From UBA9659 sp965208605 (GTDB lineage: Bacteria; Pseudomonadota; Gammaproteobacteria; Pseudomonadales; Azotimanducaceae), in the NCBI GenBank assembly GCA_965208605.1, contig OZ242345.1:1612001-1676000 (forward strand): a stretch of DNA of 64,000 bases, given 5' to 3'. Shown here piece after piece: positions 1 to 8,396 of the stretch (position 1 is the stretch's first letter; every line of letters begins with the position of its first letter). Under the pieces are notes generated by a model that did not search any database, was not told the DNA's origin, and saw only the letters and a list, made by a program, of their open reading frames with translations. The position numbers and the translations under genes were made by a program.

Positions 1-186
1 CTATTGGGATTTATCTTAGGCGATATGATGGAAGAAAATTTACGCCGCGCGCTGTTAATTTGGGATGGGTCATTTGCCTTTATATGGCAACGTCCCCAGA
101 CCGCCATCATCATGTCTTTAGCTCTCTTGATGCTCGCACTTCCCGCCCTGCGTAGTTTGTTATCCCGCAACAAAGTGAAGGGCTGA
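1..186 (+). CDS. TctA-family permease, C-terminal end (partial)
   Basis: The frame is open from the left edge, so only the last ~61 residues are present. They read LLGFILGDMMEENLRRAL, then a segment containing FIWQRP and a final hydrophobic helix. GxMxEExxRRAL followed by xRP and a terminal helix is the usual C-terminal pattern of the large membrane subunit (TctA, about 500 aa) of tripartite tricarboxylate transporters. The full protein would work with a periplasmic binding protein and TctB. A TauE/SafE permease begins 11 bp after the stop, so the two may be co-transcribed. The substrate cannot be told from this end. Confidence 0.75.
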   Translation, partial: LLGFILGDMMEENLRRALLIWDGSFAFIWQRPQTAIIMSLALLMLALPALRSLLSRNKVKG

Positions 187-197
187 GTAGATAGACT

Positions 198-944
198 GTG
201 TTGCTTGGGGTTGAACTCTGGGTCCTGCTACTCATTTTGGGCACTGCCTTGGTAAGTGGGGTTATCCACGGTGCCGTTGGCCTCGCTGGTGGCCTGCTCA
301 TGGCTGCTGTCATTTCCCACTTTATGCCGATCCAAGCGGCGGTCACTGTTGTTACATCTGCGCTGCTCTTTAGTCACACGAGTCGTGCTTTTATGTTGAG
401 GCAGGACATTGATTGGTGGACCGTTCGGCATGTGTTGCTATTTGGTACGCCCACTATCGTCTTAGGGTCAGTGATTTTTGGTTACTCTTCCCAGACGGTT
501 ATTGCGAATGTTTTTGGCGTGGTACTGGGCTTGTCTCTGCCAATAAAATACTGGGCAAAACGCCATGCCATAAAAACCGGACCAAAACTGCTCGCCTTCG
601 TCAGCAGCATTTGGGGGCTCATCGCGGGGCATGTGATTGGTCCGGGGTTTTTACTCACTCCCTTCTTGCTCAGCACGGGTATGAATCGCCTCACCTTTGT
701 CGGCACCCTCGCCATCATTACCCTGTCTATGAATACCATCAAACTCTCTGTGTTTGGTGCCACCGAACTGGTCACGGGCAACTTAATCGTCTTGGGCCTA
801 CTGGCTGGCATTGCTACCATTCCCAGTAATATGCTCGGCCGCGCTATCCTAAGACGCATGACCGATGGTGTGCATGCCAGGCTAATAGATGTGCTGACGT
901 TGCTGTTGGTGGCTAACTTTTTTTATCTGGCGGTGGTGGGTTAG
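198..944 (+). CDS. TauE/SafE family membrane permease
   Basis: A 248-aa protein made almost entirely of hydrophobic helices (7-8 predicted), with the small-residue motif VSGVIHGAVGLAGG near residues 20-35 and a related GxxxGPG motif (GHVIGPGF) near the middle. This two-half duplicated layout is typical of the TauE/SafE (DUF81) family, inner-membrane proteins linked to export of sulfite, sulfoacetate or other organic anions. The start is GTG at 198, 11 bp after the TctA stop. No substrate can be assigned. A copy of the dispersed repeat follows the stop. Confidence 0.8.
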   Translation: MLLGVELWVLLLILGTALVSGVIHGAVGLAGGLLMAAVISHFMPIQAAVTVVTSALLFSHTSRAFMLRQDIDWWTVRHVLLFGTPTIVLGSVIFGYSSQTVIANVFGVVLGLSLPIKYWAKRHAIKTGPKLLAFVSSIWGLIAGHVIGPGFLLTPFLLSTGMNRLTFVGTLAIITLSMNTIKLSVFGATELVTGNLIVLGLLAGIATIPSNMLGRAILRRMTDGVHARLIDVLTLLLVANFFYLAVVG

Positions 945-954
945 TTGAGGGGAA

Positions 955-1055
955 TATCGCTCGTTCCTCTGGATTCCCCCCGAACCCAGGCGTTGTGCCA
1001 AAGGCAGGACGCCTGGCTTCGGGGAGAATGACGGCGCGGGGCGCGGTGGGTTAGG
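955..1055. repeat. Dispersed intergenic repeat, diverged copy
   Basis: The stretch carries CCTCTGGATTCCCCC, then an inverted pair (CCAGGCGT / ACGCCTGG) and GAGAATGACGGCGCGGGGCG. The flanks match the dispersed repeat described at 2600-2910 but the central hairpin sequence differs. It is non-coding. Confidence 0.6.
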
Positions 1056-1108
1056 TGAGGGAGAGCACCGCTCTACAACATTGAATTATCGCGAGGATTC
1101 AAAAATCA

Positions 1109-1750
1109 TTACATCAGAGCCATGGTCAAGCGACTCTTGACTAGGTCTAACTTTGCCTTATGGGTAAGCGGCCGTTGGTAAACCTTGTTCTGAATAGACT
1201 CCGCAATCTTGCTGATGCCAATATACGCCCAGCTCAATTCAGATTCTCCATAAGAATTCTTCATTTCGAGGAAGTCATACGGGAAGTTAGTACAAAATAT
1301 GTGGAAGCCAGAGAACTGACCGAGCTCTTGTGTGAGCTGGAATCCATCAGGCGTCAAGCGTGAACGCCGAGGGTGATAAAAGTCCACAAACAAGATGAAC
1401 CATTCACTGCCTGAGAATGTGACAGCCTCAAAAACGTCAATCCTGTCCACCGAACCGATTCGATGGAACAGAATTCTTTCTCCATGAACGGTCTCAATAT
1501 TTGAAAGATAGGCAAGCTGACCAATGGGTCCGTTTACAGGAATCGGGTTAGTGTCAGAAAAACCAAATGGTCCAGTACCATTCGGATCGCTATCGTAAGC
1601 GGGACCAGACTCGATTATCTCCCTCAAGGGAGGCGGGACTCTTTTGAGCTGGAACTGCTCATCTTCAAGGAGGGGTCGGATTTTCTCAAATATTTCTTGA
1701 AATGCCTTGTCCTCTTTATTACCCCCAAATAATTTAGATATAAATCCCAT
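1109..1750 (-). CDS. Hypothetical cytoplasmic protein, 213 aa
   Basis: I do not recognise a family. The protein starts MGFISKLFGG, has no cleavable signal peptide or clear membrane segment, and contains a proline/glycine-rich part at residues 40-75 followed by an alternating aromatic, beta-like part (residues 85-155) and a helical C-terminus. A short amphipathic N-terminus ending in GGNK is common in soluble proteins of the DUF-type stress clusters, but that is only an impression. It stands alone between repeat-bearing spacers, with the same orientation as the genes that follow to the right. Confidence 0.6.
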   Translation of the reverse strand: MGFISKLFGGNKEDKAFQEIFEKIRPLLEDEQFQLKRVPPPLREIIESGPAYDSDPNGTGPFGFSDTNPIPVNGPIGQLAYLSNIETVHGERILFHRIGSVDRIDVFEAVTFSGSEWFILFVDFYHPRRSRLTPDGFQLTQELGQFSGFHIFCTNFPYDFLEMKNSYGESELSWAYIGISKIAESIQNKVYQRPLTHKAKLDLVKSRLTMALM

Positions 1751-1963
1751 AATAAATCCTCAATAATCTGCCATCCAAGGCTTCACTCAAGCAGGTCGCT
1801 TAGCCGCTGTATTCCTGGTTTATTAAAAGCCATCCGAATCCCCTGCTCCAGAACGCCTGCCTACAGCACCAATATTCTGTATCCATGAACTTTCTATAGG
1901 AATTAACACTATTCAAAAATTGATTACTCAAAAATAATTCCAATAATTTTTCTGTGGGTATTC

Positions 1964-2431
1964 TTAAAACTTATTCCCTTGACCTTTTTCTTTCAGGATA
2001 TTTTCGATCTCTGAGTTGAAAACTTCCATTTCCAATACTTCGCATTTTCCCATAGGTCTATACTTACTACGACCAGACCACGGATTCCAATACCATGTCA
2101 TATAGTCAAGAGTTTTCCTGTCAATGTAAGTATAAGTGTCAGTACCCCGGTTGCCCTTTGCAATCCAAATTTTATCTACATCTTGTTGTAAATTTAAGTT
2201 CAATACATCTCCACTATTGGTATTGATGTGATATGTTCCTTTTTCAATTTGCTTTTCTCCCTCACCTTCGGTCTCAATGGCCACAATAAAATATTTGTTC
2301 CTCAGATTTTTTTGTCTTTTCCATTTCCATTTTTTCGGGTCTGAAGCAGTTTCACACTTTATGCTCACAAGGGCGCAAGCACTAGGCACCCCAATAAGGG
2401 AAGTAACAAGAATAAATATCAAAATACGCAT
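1964..2431 (-). CDS. Exported hypothetical protein, 155 aa
   Basis: The N-terminus MRILIFILVTSLIGVPSACA is a typical Sec signal peptide with a likely cleavage after SACA or ACAL. The mature part is about 135 aa, rich in Lys, Trp and Tyr, with two remaining cysteines (one early in KCETAS and one late in GKCEVLEM) that could form a disulfide. No family is recognised. A periplasmic or outer-face location is inferred from the signal. The A+T content is above that of the isc genes nearby. Confidence 0.6.
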   Translation of the reverse strand: MRILIFILVTSLIGVPSACALVSIKCETASDPKKWKWKRQKNLRNKYFIVAIETEGEGEKQIEKGTYHINTNSGDVLNLNLQQDVDKIWIAKGNRGTDTYTYIDRKTLDYMTWYWNPWSGRSKYRPMGKCEVLEMEVFNSEIENILKEKGQGNKF

Positions 2432-2482
2432 TATTTAACGCTAACACACCATCTATATTTCTTCAATAGCATGTTCATTTGC

Positions 2483-2510
2483 TTGGATTCAACCCCGAAG
2501 TGCAACCGGG
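2483..2510. repeat. 28-bp repeat shared with 42394-42421
   Basis: The 28 bp beginning TTGGATTCAACCCCGAAG and ending GTGCAACCGGG occur identically at 42394-42421. A shorter relative (GGCGGATTCAACCCCGA) is at 11670-11690. It is a different family from the GAGCAAGCTCG repeat, although here it lies beside it. Confidence 0.6.
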
Positions 2511-2539
2511 TGATGTGCGCCATATTTATGGCCACCCCG

Positions 2540-2912
2540 TCATCCTCGTATTGAACAGCGCGGCTTCGCCGCATAAGGAAAGCGGCTAGCGCCGCTGGTT
2601 TAATGCCTGGATTCCCGAGCAAGCTCGAGAATGACGGCGCGGGGTGCCGTAGGTCGCCAGAAGGAGCGGGGATGACACCCCGCCCCGTCAGGATCAAAGA
2701 AGGCGGGAATTGTATGTGTTATTCAATGACTGGATTTCCCCCAAACTCCGTCATTCTCGTCACTCTCGGGCTTGCCCGCTGACGGGTTGGATGACCGGGG
2801 TAAATCGGAAAACAATACTCTTTTTTACTGGATTCCCGAGCAAGCTCGAGAATGACGGCGGGGGTGGGAATCCAGAATGGCGGCTCACGCCGCCCGCGCC
2901 GTCAGGGAAGCA
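2540..2912. repeat. Cluster of dispersed hairpin repeats
   Basis: This non-coding gap holds two near-identical copies of the main dispersed repeat of the window, at about 2607-2650 and 2829-2875. The core is TGGATTCCCGAGCAAGCTCG followed by AGAATGACGGCGCGGGG. CCCGAGC and GCTCGAG form a hairpin around AA. Tails such as GCCGTAGGTCGCCAGAAGGAG continue the unit after the first copy, and AATGGCGGCTCACGCCG follows the second. Open frames found here (for example 2431-2697 minus) arise from the repeat and are not genes. Confidence 0.8.
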
Positions 2913-2914
2913 GC

Positions 2915-3238
2915 TTATCTTCTAATGAAAGCATTGAGGAGCCAAATGTTACCGGCAAAAAATAACACTAGGAGATAACTGAGAGATTGTGAGAATGAAG
3001 CCAATAAAAGGCTTAATGTGAAATCAAAATACTCAATGATCAATTCATTATAAATATATCCACCAGATACCACTAGGGTGATACCGATGTAAGCCAGTAA
3101 AGATTTCACATACAAATCAATATAGTTGTCTTTATAGGGATGGATACTTGAAATAACCTTTGCGATCAACAGTGTTTTATCTGCTACCGAATAAGTTCTT
3201 GATTTTTCATCCTCAATGATCTTGTCAAACTCTTTCAT
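2915..3238 (-). CDS. Small membrane protein, possible anti-sigma partner
   Basis: A 107-aa protein with about 45 soluble residues at the N-terminus and two hydrophobic helices (around residues 46-64 and 75-103). Its ATG overlaps the TGA stop of the upstream sigma-factor gene by 4 nt, which indicates translational coupling. A membrane protein encoded directly after a small sigma factor is often its anti-sigma factor. There is no HxxxCxxC zinc motif, so that role is inferred from position only. Confidence 0.55.
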   Translation of the reverse strand: MKEFDKIIEDEKSRTYSVADKTLLIAKVISSIHPYKDNYIDLYVKSLLAYIGITLVVSGGYIYNELIIEYFDFTLSLLLASFSQSLSYLLVLFFAGNIWLLNAFIRR

Positions 3239-3729
3239 CTCAGTTTTTCCTTCGCTTCCTTTATCATTTCTTTTAATGCCCTTTCTTTTATTCTAGTCAT
3301 TTCAGAAATTTCTTTCATAGTATATTCATAAATGTATTTCAAAGTAAAAATAAACTGCTCTTTTTCATTTAGTGGATTTATCAGGTCATAAAACCCCGAG
3401 TTATCTGGTTCAAGCCTGCTGGATATATGTTCATCTTCGTTAAATAACTCATGTGCTTTCCTTTTTGAAACAATGTCTTTGAATGAGTTGTATAGAATGC
3501 TGAGCAACCATTTTTTAAAATCCTTTTGGGTATCAAAACTATAGAGATACTTATACGCTTTAATGAACGTTTCTTGGGTTAAATCTTCGGAAAGGAATTT
3601 ATCTCCTTGAGTCAATCTCATACTTACTCCATATAAAAAATCAGAGTACTTATCGACTAACAAAGCATAATGATAGCTCCCATGTTTGAGCGTCATACAT
3701 ACAGTCTTTGAGTCTGACATCAAATTCAA
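3235..3729 (-). CDS. RNA polymerase sigma factor, ECF type
   Basis: The 164-aa protein shows the two ECF regions. Region 2 lies around residues 20-90 (LVDKYSDFLYGVSMRL, then EDLTQETFIKAYKYL and FKKWLLSILYNSFKD). Region 4 lies around 115-163 (LNEKEQFIFTLKYIYEYTMK, EISEMTRIKERALKEMIKEA), a helix-turn-helix in the usual place. The size fits the ECF family. An in-frame second ATG (MSDSK, four codons in) may be the true start. The gene lies between a DUF6249-like membrane protein and a small membrane protein, all on the minus strand, so the three probably form one regulated unit. The target genes are unknown. Confidence 0.8.
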   Translation of the reverse strand: MNLMSDSKTVCMTLKHGSYHYALLVDKYSDFLYGVSMRLTQGDKFLSEDLTQETFIKAYKYLYSFDTQKDFKKWLLSILYNSFKDIVSKRKAHELFNEDEHISSRLEPDNSGFYDLINPLNEKEQFIFTLKYIYEYTMKEISEMTRIKERALKEMIKEAKEKLR

Positions 3730-3784
3730 AAATCAGTAAAGAACAACTATGCGCCGAATTAAAAAGACTAATCTTGTCAAAGCA

Positions 3785-4180
3785 TCATTTTAATCGGTTA
3801 TCGGTCATCGGTTTTTTAGACTTGTCATAAAGCCCGAAGAGCATATACCCAACACCTATTGCTAAAACAAGCAGTCCTATTCCTACCAAGGGTGTTTGTT
3901 GAACTCCAAAATATCCAAACAGAGCAATTCCAATACCTACCCCCGAGGCGATAACGCCAGTTCTAACATCGTTTTTTTCATTATTTGCTTTATAGCCGGG
4001 AATACTCTCTAACAAATCCGGGGTGATGGTATTTCCAGACTGAATTAATGCCTGCATAGTGTCATGAAATTTACTAACCTTTAATTGGTTATAGTGGGAC
4101 ACGACCCAAACTATAAATACAGGCATACCAAATACAAAAACTATCCCAAATAGGGGGACTAATTGATCCCAATCCATCAT
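3785..4180 (-). CDS. DUF6249-like membrane protein
   Basis: 131 aa with an N-terminal helix (LFGIVFVFGMPVFIVWVVSHY), a short cytoplasmic linker containing ALIQSGNTITPDLLESIPGY, and two further helices at residues 75-115. A helix followed by a loop with xGxxITPDLLE is a pattern of small DUF6249-type membrane proteins that are often encoded beside ECF sigma genes. Function is unknown. The sigma gene starts 55 bp downstream on the same strand. Confidence 0.6.
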   Translation of the reverse strand: MMDWDQLVPLFGIVFVFGMPVFIVWVVSHYNQLKVSKFHDTMQALIQSGNTITPDLLESIPGYKANNEKNDVRTGVIASGVGIGIALFGYFGVQQTPLVGIGLLVLAIGVGYMLFGLYDKSKKPMTDNRLK

Positions 4181-4313
4181 ATTTCTCCTTTATTTATGTT
4201 ATCTATGGCGTATACCTTTATAAATTAAGAAATGGACAAAAAACTTTTCTACATCTATTCAAAAAGAAGAGGGCGGGAATGACGGCGCGGGGGCTTTCAT
4301 TCAGTTCATCCAG

Positions 4314-4508
4314 TTAATCCAGTTCCTCAAGCCAAGCCATTTGCACGGCTTCCAGAATCTTCTCGCCGCAGCGCTCTGGGTCGTCATCAAAGCCGGGCAA
4401 GTCCAGTATCCACTGCCGCAGGTCAGTAAACAAAACGCCTATGGGATCAACATCTGGATAGGTCTCACAGAGTGCAATAGCAATGTCATTAATATCCGTC
4501 CACTTCAT
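4314..4508 (-). CDS. iscX: IscX, Fe-S assembly regulator
   Basis: The 64-aa acidic protein begins MKWTDINDIAIALCETYPDV and ends with WLEEL(D), the IscX/YfhJ signature, at the normal family length of about 65 aa. IscX binds IscS and iron and modulates the rate of cluster assembly. It is the last gene of the isc operon, 56 bp after fdx, exactly as in E. coli. Confidence 0.95.
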   Translation of the reverse strand: MKWTDINDIAIALCETYPDVDPIGVLFTDLRQWILDLPGFDDDPERCGEKILEAVQMAWLEELD

Positions 4509-4564
4509 CTATGCTTCCCCTTTGCTTTCTCTTGGTACTTAGCTCTTGATATTAGCGCTTGGTA

Positions 4565-4903
4565 CTAGTGCGCCTCGGACACCTGATTGATCGTATATTT
4601 CGGAATTTCAACCACCAGGTCCTCCTCACCTACCTGCACCTGACAACTGAGCCGGGAGTTGGGCTCCAAACCCCAGGCTTTATCCAACAGATCATCCTCA
4701 GTCTCGTCCGATTCTGTTAGGGAATCAAACCCTTCCCGAAGAATGACATGGCAGGTCGTACAGGCGCACGACATCTCGCAGGCATGTTCAATCTCAATAC
4801 CCTGATCCCGTGCAATCTCAATCAGGTTGTCGCCTGCCTTGGCTTCAAGCACGCGCCCCTCAGGACAACGTTCTGCATGGGGTAAAAATATTATCTGAGG
4901 CAT
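4565..4903 (-). CDS. fdx: ISC-type [2Fe-2S] ferredoxin
   Basis: 112 aa. The four cluster ligands are Cys42, Cys48, Cys51 and Cys87 (ACEMSCACTTC and SRLSCQ), at the same residue numbers as E. coli Fdx. Cys46 is the extra non-ligand cysteine also seen in the family. The protein supplies electrons for cluster assembly on IscU. It lies between hscA and iscX in the isc operon. Confidence 0.97.
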   Translation of the reverse strand: MPQIIFLPHAERCPEGRVLEAKAGDNLIEIARDQGIEIEHACEMSCACTTCHVILREGFDSLTESDETEDDLLDKAWGLEPNSRLSCQVQVGEEDLVVEIPKYTINQVSEAH

Positions 4904-4943
4904 GATGACACCCTGCTAGCTGCGCTGCTGTTAATCATATCTG

Positions 4944-6845
4944 TTAATCACAACCCTCGTTTGATTGTTCAAAATCCTGACCCACTTCTCCAATCCGCCG
5001 CCCTGCCAAGGCCTGCCGAATCGCGACATCCATCCGCAGCCCGGCAAAATCTTCGCTCGCCTTGCCTAGTCTTTCCGTACCCTCATTGATAGCCTGATGC
5101 TCCGTGCCAGCCATGAGTTGCTCAAGAGTTTGTATGGCATCCCGCAACAACTTGATATCGCGCTCGCCAAGCAACGCTTCCCCGTCGGCATCAAGCGCAT
5201 TAGACAGGGCTTCAATGACTCTACCTGCTTCCACCCTTGCCTCAGTCAAAGCTCGTTGCGCTACATCTTCTGCTGCATATTCAAAAGAAGCTTTTAACAT
5301 ATCGGTAATTTCATTATCGGATAGGCCGTAGGAAGGCTGCACCTCAACACTGGTATTGATGCCGGTACTCAGTTCCCGGGCGGTAACCGAGAGGAGACCA
5401 TCAGCATCCACCTGGAACAACACCTCAATTCTAGCGGCACCAGCGGCCATTGGCGGGATACCGGTCAAGTCAAATCTCGCCAGGGAACGACAGTCTGCAA
5501 CCAGTTCCCGCTCGCCCTGGATGACATGCATCAGCATGGCCGTCTGCCCCTCTGCATAGGTGGTGAACTCTTGGGTTTTTGCCGTGGGAATAGCCGTATT
5601 CCTGGGTATCACCTTCTCCGTCAAGCCGCCTACTGTCTCCAGCCCGAGGGACAGGGGTAGGACATCCAGCAGTAGCATGTCCTCTTCAGCTCGGTTGCCC
5701 ACCAGGATGTTCGCTTGAATGGCGGCACCTAGGGCAACAACCCGGTCGGGATCAATGCCCTCCAGAGCACTGATACCAAAGAAGGCTTCCACCCTGGAGA
5801 CCACATGAGGCATGCGCGTAGAGCCGCCAACCAACACCAGATGGCTGATGTCTGTAGTCGCAATCCCGGCATCCCGGACTGCACGGCGACATGCTTTTAT
5901 GGACTCATCCACCAGAGGGGCAATCATCTGGTTAAAAGTGTCTCGGGTCACGCTGCCCTGGTAATGGAATGTGCCTTCTGTGATGTCAATATTGACCTCG
6001 TCGCTACTGCTCAGCGCCTCCTTGATTGCTCTTGCTTGCATCAACACTGCCCGCAGTTGTGCATGGCTGAGTGCCTCTGTGCATCCAGCAGCAGCAATCA
6101 ACCATTCGGCAAGCAGCTGGTCAAAATCATCACCGCCCAGTGCCGAGTTGCCGCCAGTCGCGAGGACCTCAAACACACCTTTTTGCAGGCGGAGCAAGGA
6201 TATATCAAAGGTGCCACCGCCCAGATCATAGACCGCAATGAGCCCCGGCTCGGCGGCATCAAGACCATAGGCAACAGCGGCTGCGGCAGGCTCATTGAGT
6301 AGCCGTAGCACCGTAACGCCCGCCAACTTGGCAGCGTCGCGGGTTGCTTGACGTTGAGCATCATCAAAATAGGCAGGCACCGTAATGACCACCCCATCAA
6401 GAGCGCCAGATAATGCGGCCCTGCCTCTTGCTACCAGAGTCTTTAGAATTTCCGCTGATACATGCACCGGACTCCAGTCGCCACTCACGGTGCGTATCCG
6501 CGGCATGCCGCCATCCGAGGGAACAAATTCGTAAGGCAGGCGATTGCCAAATCTATTCAAGTCATCAATGCCCCGCCCCATGAGGCGCTTCACGGAAAGG
6601 ACCGTATTCAGCGGATCTTCCGCCGCTGATTGTCGTGCCTCAGCACCTACAATCAGTCCATCAGCCAGATAGCGGACTGCAGAGGGCAACATATATTCGC
6701 CATTTTCATCGGGGAGCGTTTCCACTTGTTCATCGCGGACACAGGCAATCAAAGAATTGGTGGTACCCAAATCAATGCCCGCGGCACGCTTCCTCAGCTT
6801 AGGCTCGGGTGCTTGCCCCGGCTCTGTTATCTGTAAAAGTGCCAT
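4944..6845 (-). CDS. hscA: Fe-S chaperone HscA (Hsp70 family)
   Basis: 633 aa, a specialised Hsp70 that binds the LPPVK loop of IscU and, with HscB, drives cluster transfer. The ATPase domain shows AGIDLGTTNSLIA (phosphate 1), IAVYDLGGGTFDISLL (phosphate 2) and LVLVGGSTRMP (adenosine). The substrate-binding part begins after DVLPLSLGLETVGG. The C-terminus lacks the EEVD-like tail of DnaK. A second Hsp70, the general DnaK at 28253, is present, and this one is assigned to HscA by length and by its place between hscB and fdx. Confidence 0.97.
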   Translation of the reverse strand: MALLQITEPGQAPEPKLRKRAAGIDLGTTNSLIACVRDEQVETLPDENGEYMLPSAVRYLADGLIVGAEARQSAAEDPLNTVLSVKRLMGRGIDDLNRFGNRLPYEFVPSDGGMPRIRTVSGDWSPVHVSAEILKTLVARGRAALSGALDGVVITVPAYFDDAQRQATRDAAKLAGVTVLRLLNEPAAAAVAYGLDAAEPGLIAVYDLGGGTFDISLLRLQKGVFEVLATGGNSALGGDDFDQLLAEWLIAAAGCTEALSHAQLRAVLMQARAIKEALSSSDEVNIDITEGTFHYQGSVTRDTFNQMIAPLVDESIKACRRAVRDAGIATTDISHLVLVGGSTRMPHVVSRVEAFFGISALEGIDPDRVVALGAAIQANILVGNRAEEDMLLLDVLPLSLGLETVGGLTEKVIPRNTAIPTAKTQEFTTYAEGQTAMLMHVIQGERELVADCRSLARFDLTGIPPMAAGAARIEVLFQVDADGLLSVTARELSTGINTSVEVQPSYGLSDNEITDMLKASFEYAAEDVAQRALTEARVEAGRVIEALSNALDADGEALLGERDIKLLRDAIQTLEQLMAGTEHQAINEGTERLGKASEDFAGLRMDVAIRQALAGRRIGEVGQDFEQSNEGCD

Positions 6846-6864
6846 CTAAGTGTCTGTGTATGCA

Positions 6865-7485
6865 TTAATAGCCAAGGAGTTTTTCTTCCAGCTGCTCTGC
6901 TTTGAGCCGCAGTTTGTATATGAACTGTAATTTGTAGACAACTGCTGCTGCATCTTGTGGGTCATCCTGCAATGCTGTTACAAAATCTGTTTCAAGAGAC
7001 TGAGTTACCGAAGCCAGATTGTTTTTGAAACTGGTTATTTGTTGCATTTTTTCTGGCTTCCCTGCTGAATTATTATTTTCTGGCTTCCCTTCTAAATCAT
7101 TCTTTTCTAAATCATTGCCTGCTGAATTATTCCCTTCTAAATCATTCTCTTCAGAACCATTCTCAATGGCTTCCAGTTCTTCTCGTAAGGCAATCTGGTG
7201 CATCAGAAAGTCCGCCGGCAGACTGGGATTCTCAGCTATGTCTATCTGATGTAGTTGCAAGATGTATATGGCGCATTTTAAGGGGTCTTTCAATGTAGCC
7301 TGAGCGGTATTCACCAGGGTTGACCATTGCATTGAAAGCCGCTTTTCCTGATCTGTGCTCGCAATAAAATTATCCGGGTGCAGGTGTTTCTGCAGTGTCA
7401 GGTATCGGCTTGACAAACGTGCTTGATCAACCGAGAAGTCCACCGGCAAACCAAAAATCTCGAAGTAGTTTTGAGTCAAATCCAC
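6865..7485 (-). CDS. hscB: Co-chaperone HscB with an unusual repeat insert
   Basis: The J-domain reads YFEIFGLPVDFSVD then HLHPDNF, giving the HPD motif that stimulates HscA. The C-terminal helical part (DFVTALQDD to AEQLEEKLLGY) binds IscU. Between them, at the turn between the C-terminal helices, sits a roughly 35-residue low-complexity insert made of repeats like NDLEGNNSAG and EGKPENNNSAGKPE, which the ~170-aa E. coli protein lacks. I chose GTG at 7485 (MDLTQNYFEIF) because homologues start just before this point. An in-frame TTG at 7554 would add 23 residues that do not look conserved. Neither start has a clear ribosome-binding site. Confidence 0.9.
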   Translation of the reverse strand: MDLTQNYFEIFGLPVDFSVDQARLSSRYLTLQKHLHPDNFIASTDQEKRLSMQWSTLVNTAQATLKDPLKCAIYILQLHQIDIAENPSLPADFLMHQIALREELEAIENGSEENDLEGNNSAGNDLEKNDLEGKPENNNSAGKPEKMQQITSFKNNLASVTQSLETDFVTALQDDPQDAAAVVYKLQFIYKLRLKAEQLEEKLLGY

Positions 7486-7564
7486 GGTGAAGGATGCGCC
7501 CTGAGGAGTTGAAAAGAAAAGACCGGCTGAGGACCCAGGTGCTTGCCTGAGCAAGGCGGGTCAT

Positions 7565-7888
7565 CTAGACCGTAAAGCTTTCACCACAGCCACATTCACC
7601 CTGGACATTGGGATTCTTGAATTCAAAGCCTTCATTCAAGCCCTGCTTCGCATAGTCCATCAAGGTGCCATCAATATAAACAAGGCTCTTAGGGTCCACA
7701 TAAACATCAATTCCTTGGGACTCAAATTTTAGGTCCTCGGATTGAATTTCATCCACTGGTTCCATGACATACATCAGGCCAGAGCATCCCGTCGTCTTGA
7801 CAGCGAGCCGAATGCCCAGTCCCCGGCCTCTTTTATCAAGATAACCGGTAACATGCTCAGCGGCTTTTTCTGTGAGGGTGATTGCCAT
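7565..7888 (-). CDS. iscA: Iron-sulfur cluster assembly protein IscA
   Basis: 107 aa from ATG at 7888 (MAITLTEKAAEHV). An upstream in-frame start would add 19 non-conserved residues and overlap iscU, so it is not used. Cys35 (TTGCSG), Cys99 and Cys101 (GECGCGESF) are the three conserved A-type carrier cysteines. The protein carries Fe-S clusters to [4Fe-4S] targets. The gene starts 10 bp after iscU. Confidence 0.97.
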   Translation of the reverse strand: MAITLTEKAAEHVTGYLDKRGRGLGIRLAVKTTGCSGLMYVMEPVDEIQSEDLKFESQGIDVYVDPKSLVYIDGTLMDYAKQGLNEGFEFKNPNVQGECGCGESFTV

Positions 7889-7898
7889 AACTATAGTA

Positions 7899-8333
7899 TT
7901 AACCGGTGCTTGCCATCTGCTCAGTCTCGGCATTAACAGCGGCACCAGCCTCAGCAGGATGCTTGGTGCGATAGTCCTTGACCGCCGCCTTGATGGCGTC
8001 TTCGGCGAGCACTGAACAGTGAATTTTTACCGGCGGCAAGGCGAGCTCTTTTACTATTTCAGTATTTTTGATGCTCTCTGCCTCATCCAGGGACCGTCCC
8101 TTCACCCATTCAGTCAGCAAAGAACTTGACGCTATAGCCGAACCACAGCCATAGGTTTTGAACTTTGCATCTTCTATGACGCCGTCATCACCCACCTTGA
8201 TTTGTAATCGCATGACGTCACCACAAGCAGGGGCGCCAACCATGCCAGTGCCAACATCGTCGCTATCACTATTCATCTTGCCGACATTTCTCGGGTTTTC
8301 GTAGTGGTCTAACACCTGTTTGCTATATGCCAT
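7899..8333 (-). CDS. iscU: Fe-S scaffold protein IscU
   Basis: 144 aa. The ligands Cys37, Asp39, Cys63, His105 and Cys106 are all present, and LPPVK at residues 99-103 is the HscA-binding site. Residue numbers match E. coli. The C-terminal tail after residue 125 (HPAEAGAAVNAETEQMASTG) is about 16 residues longer than in E. coli and Ala-rich. IscU receives sulfur from IscS and builds the cluster. It lies 63 bp downstream of iscS. Confidence 0.97.
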   Translation of the reverse strand: MAYSKQVLDHYENPRNVGKMNSDSDDVGTGMVGAPACGDVMRLQIKVGDDGVIEDAKFKTYGCGSAIASSSLLTEWVKGRSLDEAESIKNTEIVKELALPPVKIHCSVLAEDAIKAAVKDYRTKHPAEAGAAVNAETEQMASTG

Positions 8334-8396
8334 TTTATTTCTCCTTTCTTTTCTTTATGTATGTCAATCGTGTGTGTCAATTGTGTATTTTAGTGC

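Noticed and set aside
2431..2697. Minus-strand open frame of 88 aa
   Set aside because: It is built from the dispersed hairpin repeat and has no protein-like conservation.
4944..6845. Calling this Hsp70 gene dnaK
   Set aside because: Its place between hscB and fdx and the lack of a DnaK-like tail point to HscA; dnaK is at 28253.
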